A stretch of DNA of 14,846 nucleotides from the NCBI GenBank assembly GCA_900754515.1, contig CAAEDD010000008.1, positions 1 to 14,846 of the forward strand, read 5' to 3'. The stretch's first letter is position 1, and each line of letters begins with the position of its first letter. Shown piece after piece: positions 14,229 through 14,846 of this stretch. Under the pieces are notes generated by a model. It made no database searches, was not told where the DNA came from, and worked only from the letters and a program-made list of their open reading frames with translations. The stretch comes from an uncultured Oscillospiraceae bacterium. Its GTDB lineage: Bacteria; Bacillota; Clostridia; Oscillospirales; Oscillospiraceae. The position numbers were made by a program, and so were the translations under genes.

Positions 14229-14846
14229 GACGCCAATACCGAGGTGCGGAAAAAATAGCTGGGATCACCCCCGCATACGCGGGGATAAGTTCGCTCTCAG
14301 GACCATGATGAACGTCAACCGGGGATCACCCCCGCATGCGCGGGGATAAGGCAAATCCTGGGCAGACGGCAAAAGGAAACGAGGGATCACCCCCGCATGC
14401 GCGGGGATAAGCAGATGGGAATAATCTTCCGGCGGATGAAGTTGGGATCACCCCCGCATGCGCGGGGATAAGCCCAGCGGCAGCCTCTCCAGCGGCTCAT
14501 ATACGGGATCACCCCCGCATGCGCGGGGATAAGAGGAAGTATACGAAAACCGGCGGCGTGGCAGTGGGATCACCCCCGCATGCGCGGGGATAAGCTGCCA
14601 CACAAATAATGGTGTCAGTTAGACCAGGGATCACCCCCGCATGCGCGGGGATAAGCTGCCTCAGGTTTATCCCGCTCCGGCGAGAAAGGGATCACCCCCG
14701 CATGCGCGGGGATAAGCTGAGGGCGAAACATGGACACGGGAGGATGGTGGGATCACCCCCGCATGCGCGGGGATAAGTTGACTTGGCTGCATTAAGCAGC
14801 TCCTCATCGGGGATCACCCCCGCATGCGCGGGGATAAGACTACCGC
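14200..14846 (-). CRISPR. Type I-E-like CRISPR array, cut by the right window edge
   Basis: Eleven 29-nt repeats start at 14200, 14261, 14322, 14383, 14444, 14505, 14566, 14627, 14688, 14749 and 14810, a strict 61-nt period with ten complete 32-nt spacers and the first 8 nt of an eleventh. Repeats 3-11 are identical; repeat 2 has one change (G to A at position 17) and repeat 1 is degenerate. Repeat 29 plus spacer 32 is the type I-E geometry. Read on the minus strand the repeat is CTTAT, stem CCCCGC, GCAT, stem GCGGGG, then GTGATCCC, matching I-E repeats with a 5-nt 5' part and an 8-nt 3' handle. Transcription is therefore leftward, with leader and cas genes expected beyond 14846. No cas gene is in the window. 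All ten spacers differ. Confidence 0.97.

Noticed and set aside
14656..14687. Spacer containing GGTTTATCCCGCT, similar to part of the E. coli type I-E repeat
   Set aside because: The match is short and needs a gap; it does not match the array's own repeat well, so chance is the simpler reading.

Overview
The window looks like a piece of chromosome from an anaerobic Gram-positive bacterium of the Clostridia. An Oscillospiraceae-type gut or sediment anaerobe fits best, but this is inferred. The support is strong AGGAGG-type ribosome binding sites, GC-rich genes with AT-rich control regions, a MarR plus heterodimeric ABC exporter operon, a YtoI-like regulator (a Firmicutes family), and an acyl-CoA dehydrogenase/EtfBA set of the kind used for electron bifurcation in strict anaerobes. 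No rRNA or tRNA gene, insertion sequence or integrase was found.

Layout. (1) 1-4290, plus strand: promoter and palindromic operator, a MarR-family regulator, and two ABC exporter half-transporters that form a heterodimer with one degenerate ATP site, closed by an intrinsic terminator. (2) 4356-5672: a monocistronic class I/II aminotransferase with its own promoter, facing a small zinc-ribbon gene on the minus strand. One terminator hairpin between them appears to serve both. (3) 6184-8673, minus strand: a two-gene unit, a four-domain regulator (winged helix, DRTGG-like, CBS pair, hotdog) followed 3 nt later by a divergent acyl-CoA dehydrogenase. (4) 8674-8978: a 305-nt divergent control region with five copies or near-copies of the octamer ACAGTTTA placed at both promoters. 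(5) 8979-13315, plus strand: acyl-CoA dehydrogenase, EtfB, EtfA and a CaiB-like class III CoA-transferase, closed by a 36-nt perfectly palindromic terminator. (6) 13321-14199: AT-rich DNA without genes, holding a UUCG-loop terminator that points left. (7) 14200-14846: a type I-E-like CRISPR array with 29-nt repeats and 32-nt spacers, running off the right edge.

How the genes work together. Regions 3 to 5 read as one metabolic locus. The CoA-transferase would activate an unsaturated carboxylic acid by moving CoA from the saturated product. The acyl-CoA dehydrogenase would reduce the enoyl-CoA with electrons from EtfAB, and the EtfB motif resembles bifurcating rather than classical ETF. The divergently encoded regulator carries a hotdog domain of the acyl-CoA-binding fold and a CBS pair, so it is a good candidate acyl-CoA and energy-state sensor acting on the repeated octamers. 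The substrate cannot be read from the sequence; a carnitine/crotonobetaine-like, aryl-acrylate or short-chain enoate is possible. The array's degenerate left-end repeat, its repeat polarity and the left-pointing terminator all indicate transcription from right to left, with leader and cas genes expected beyond the right edge.
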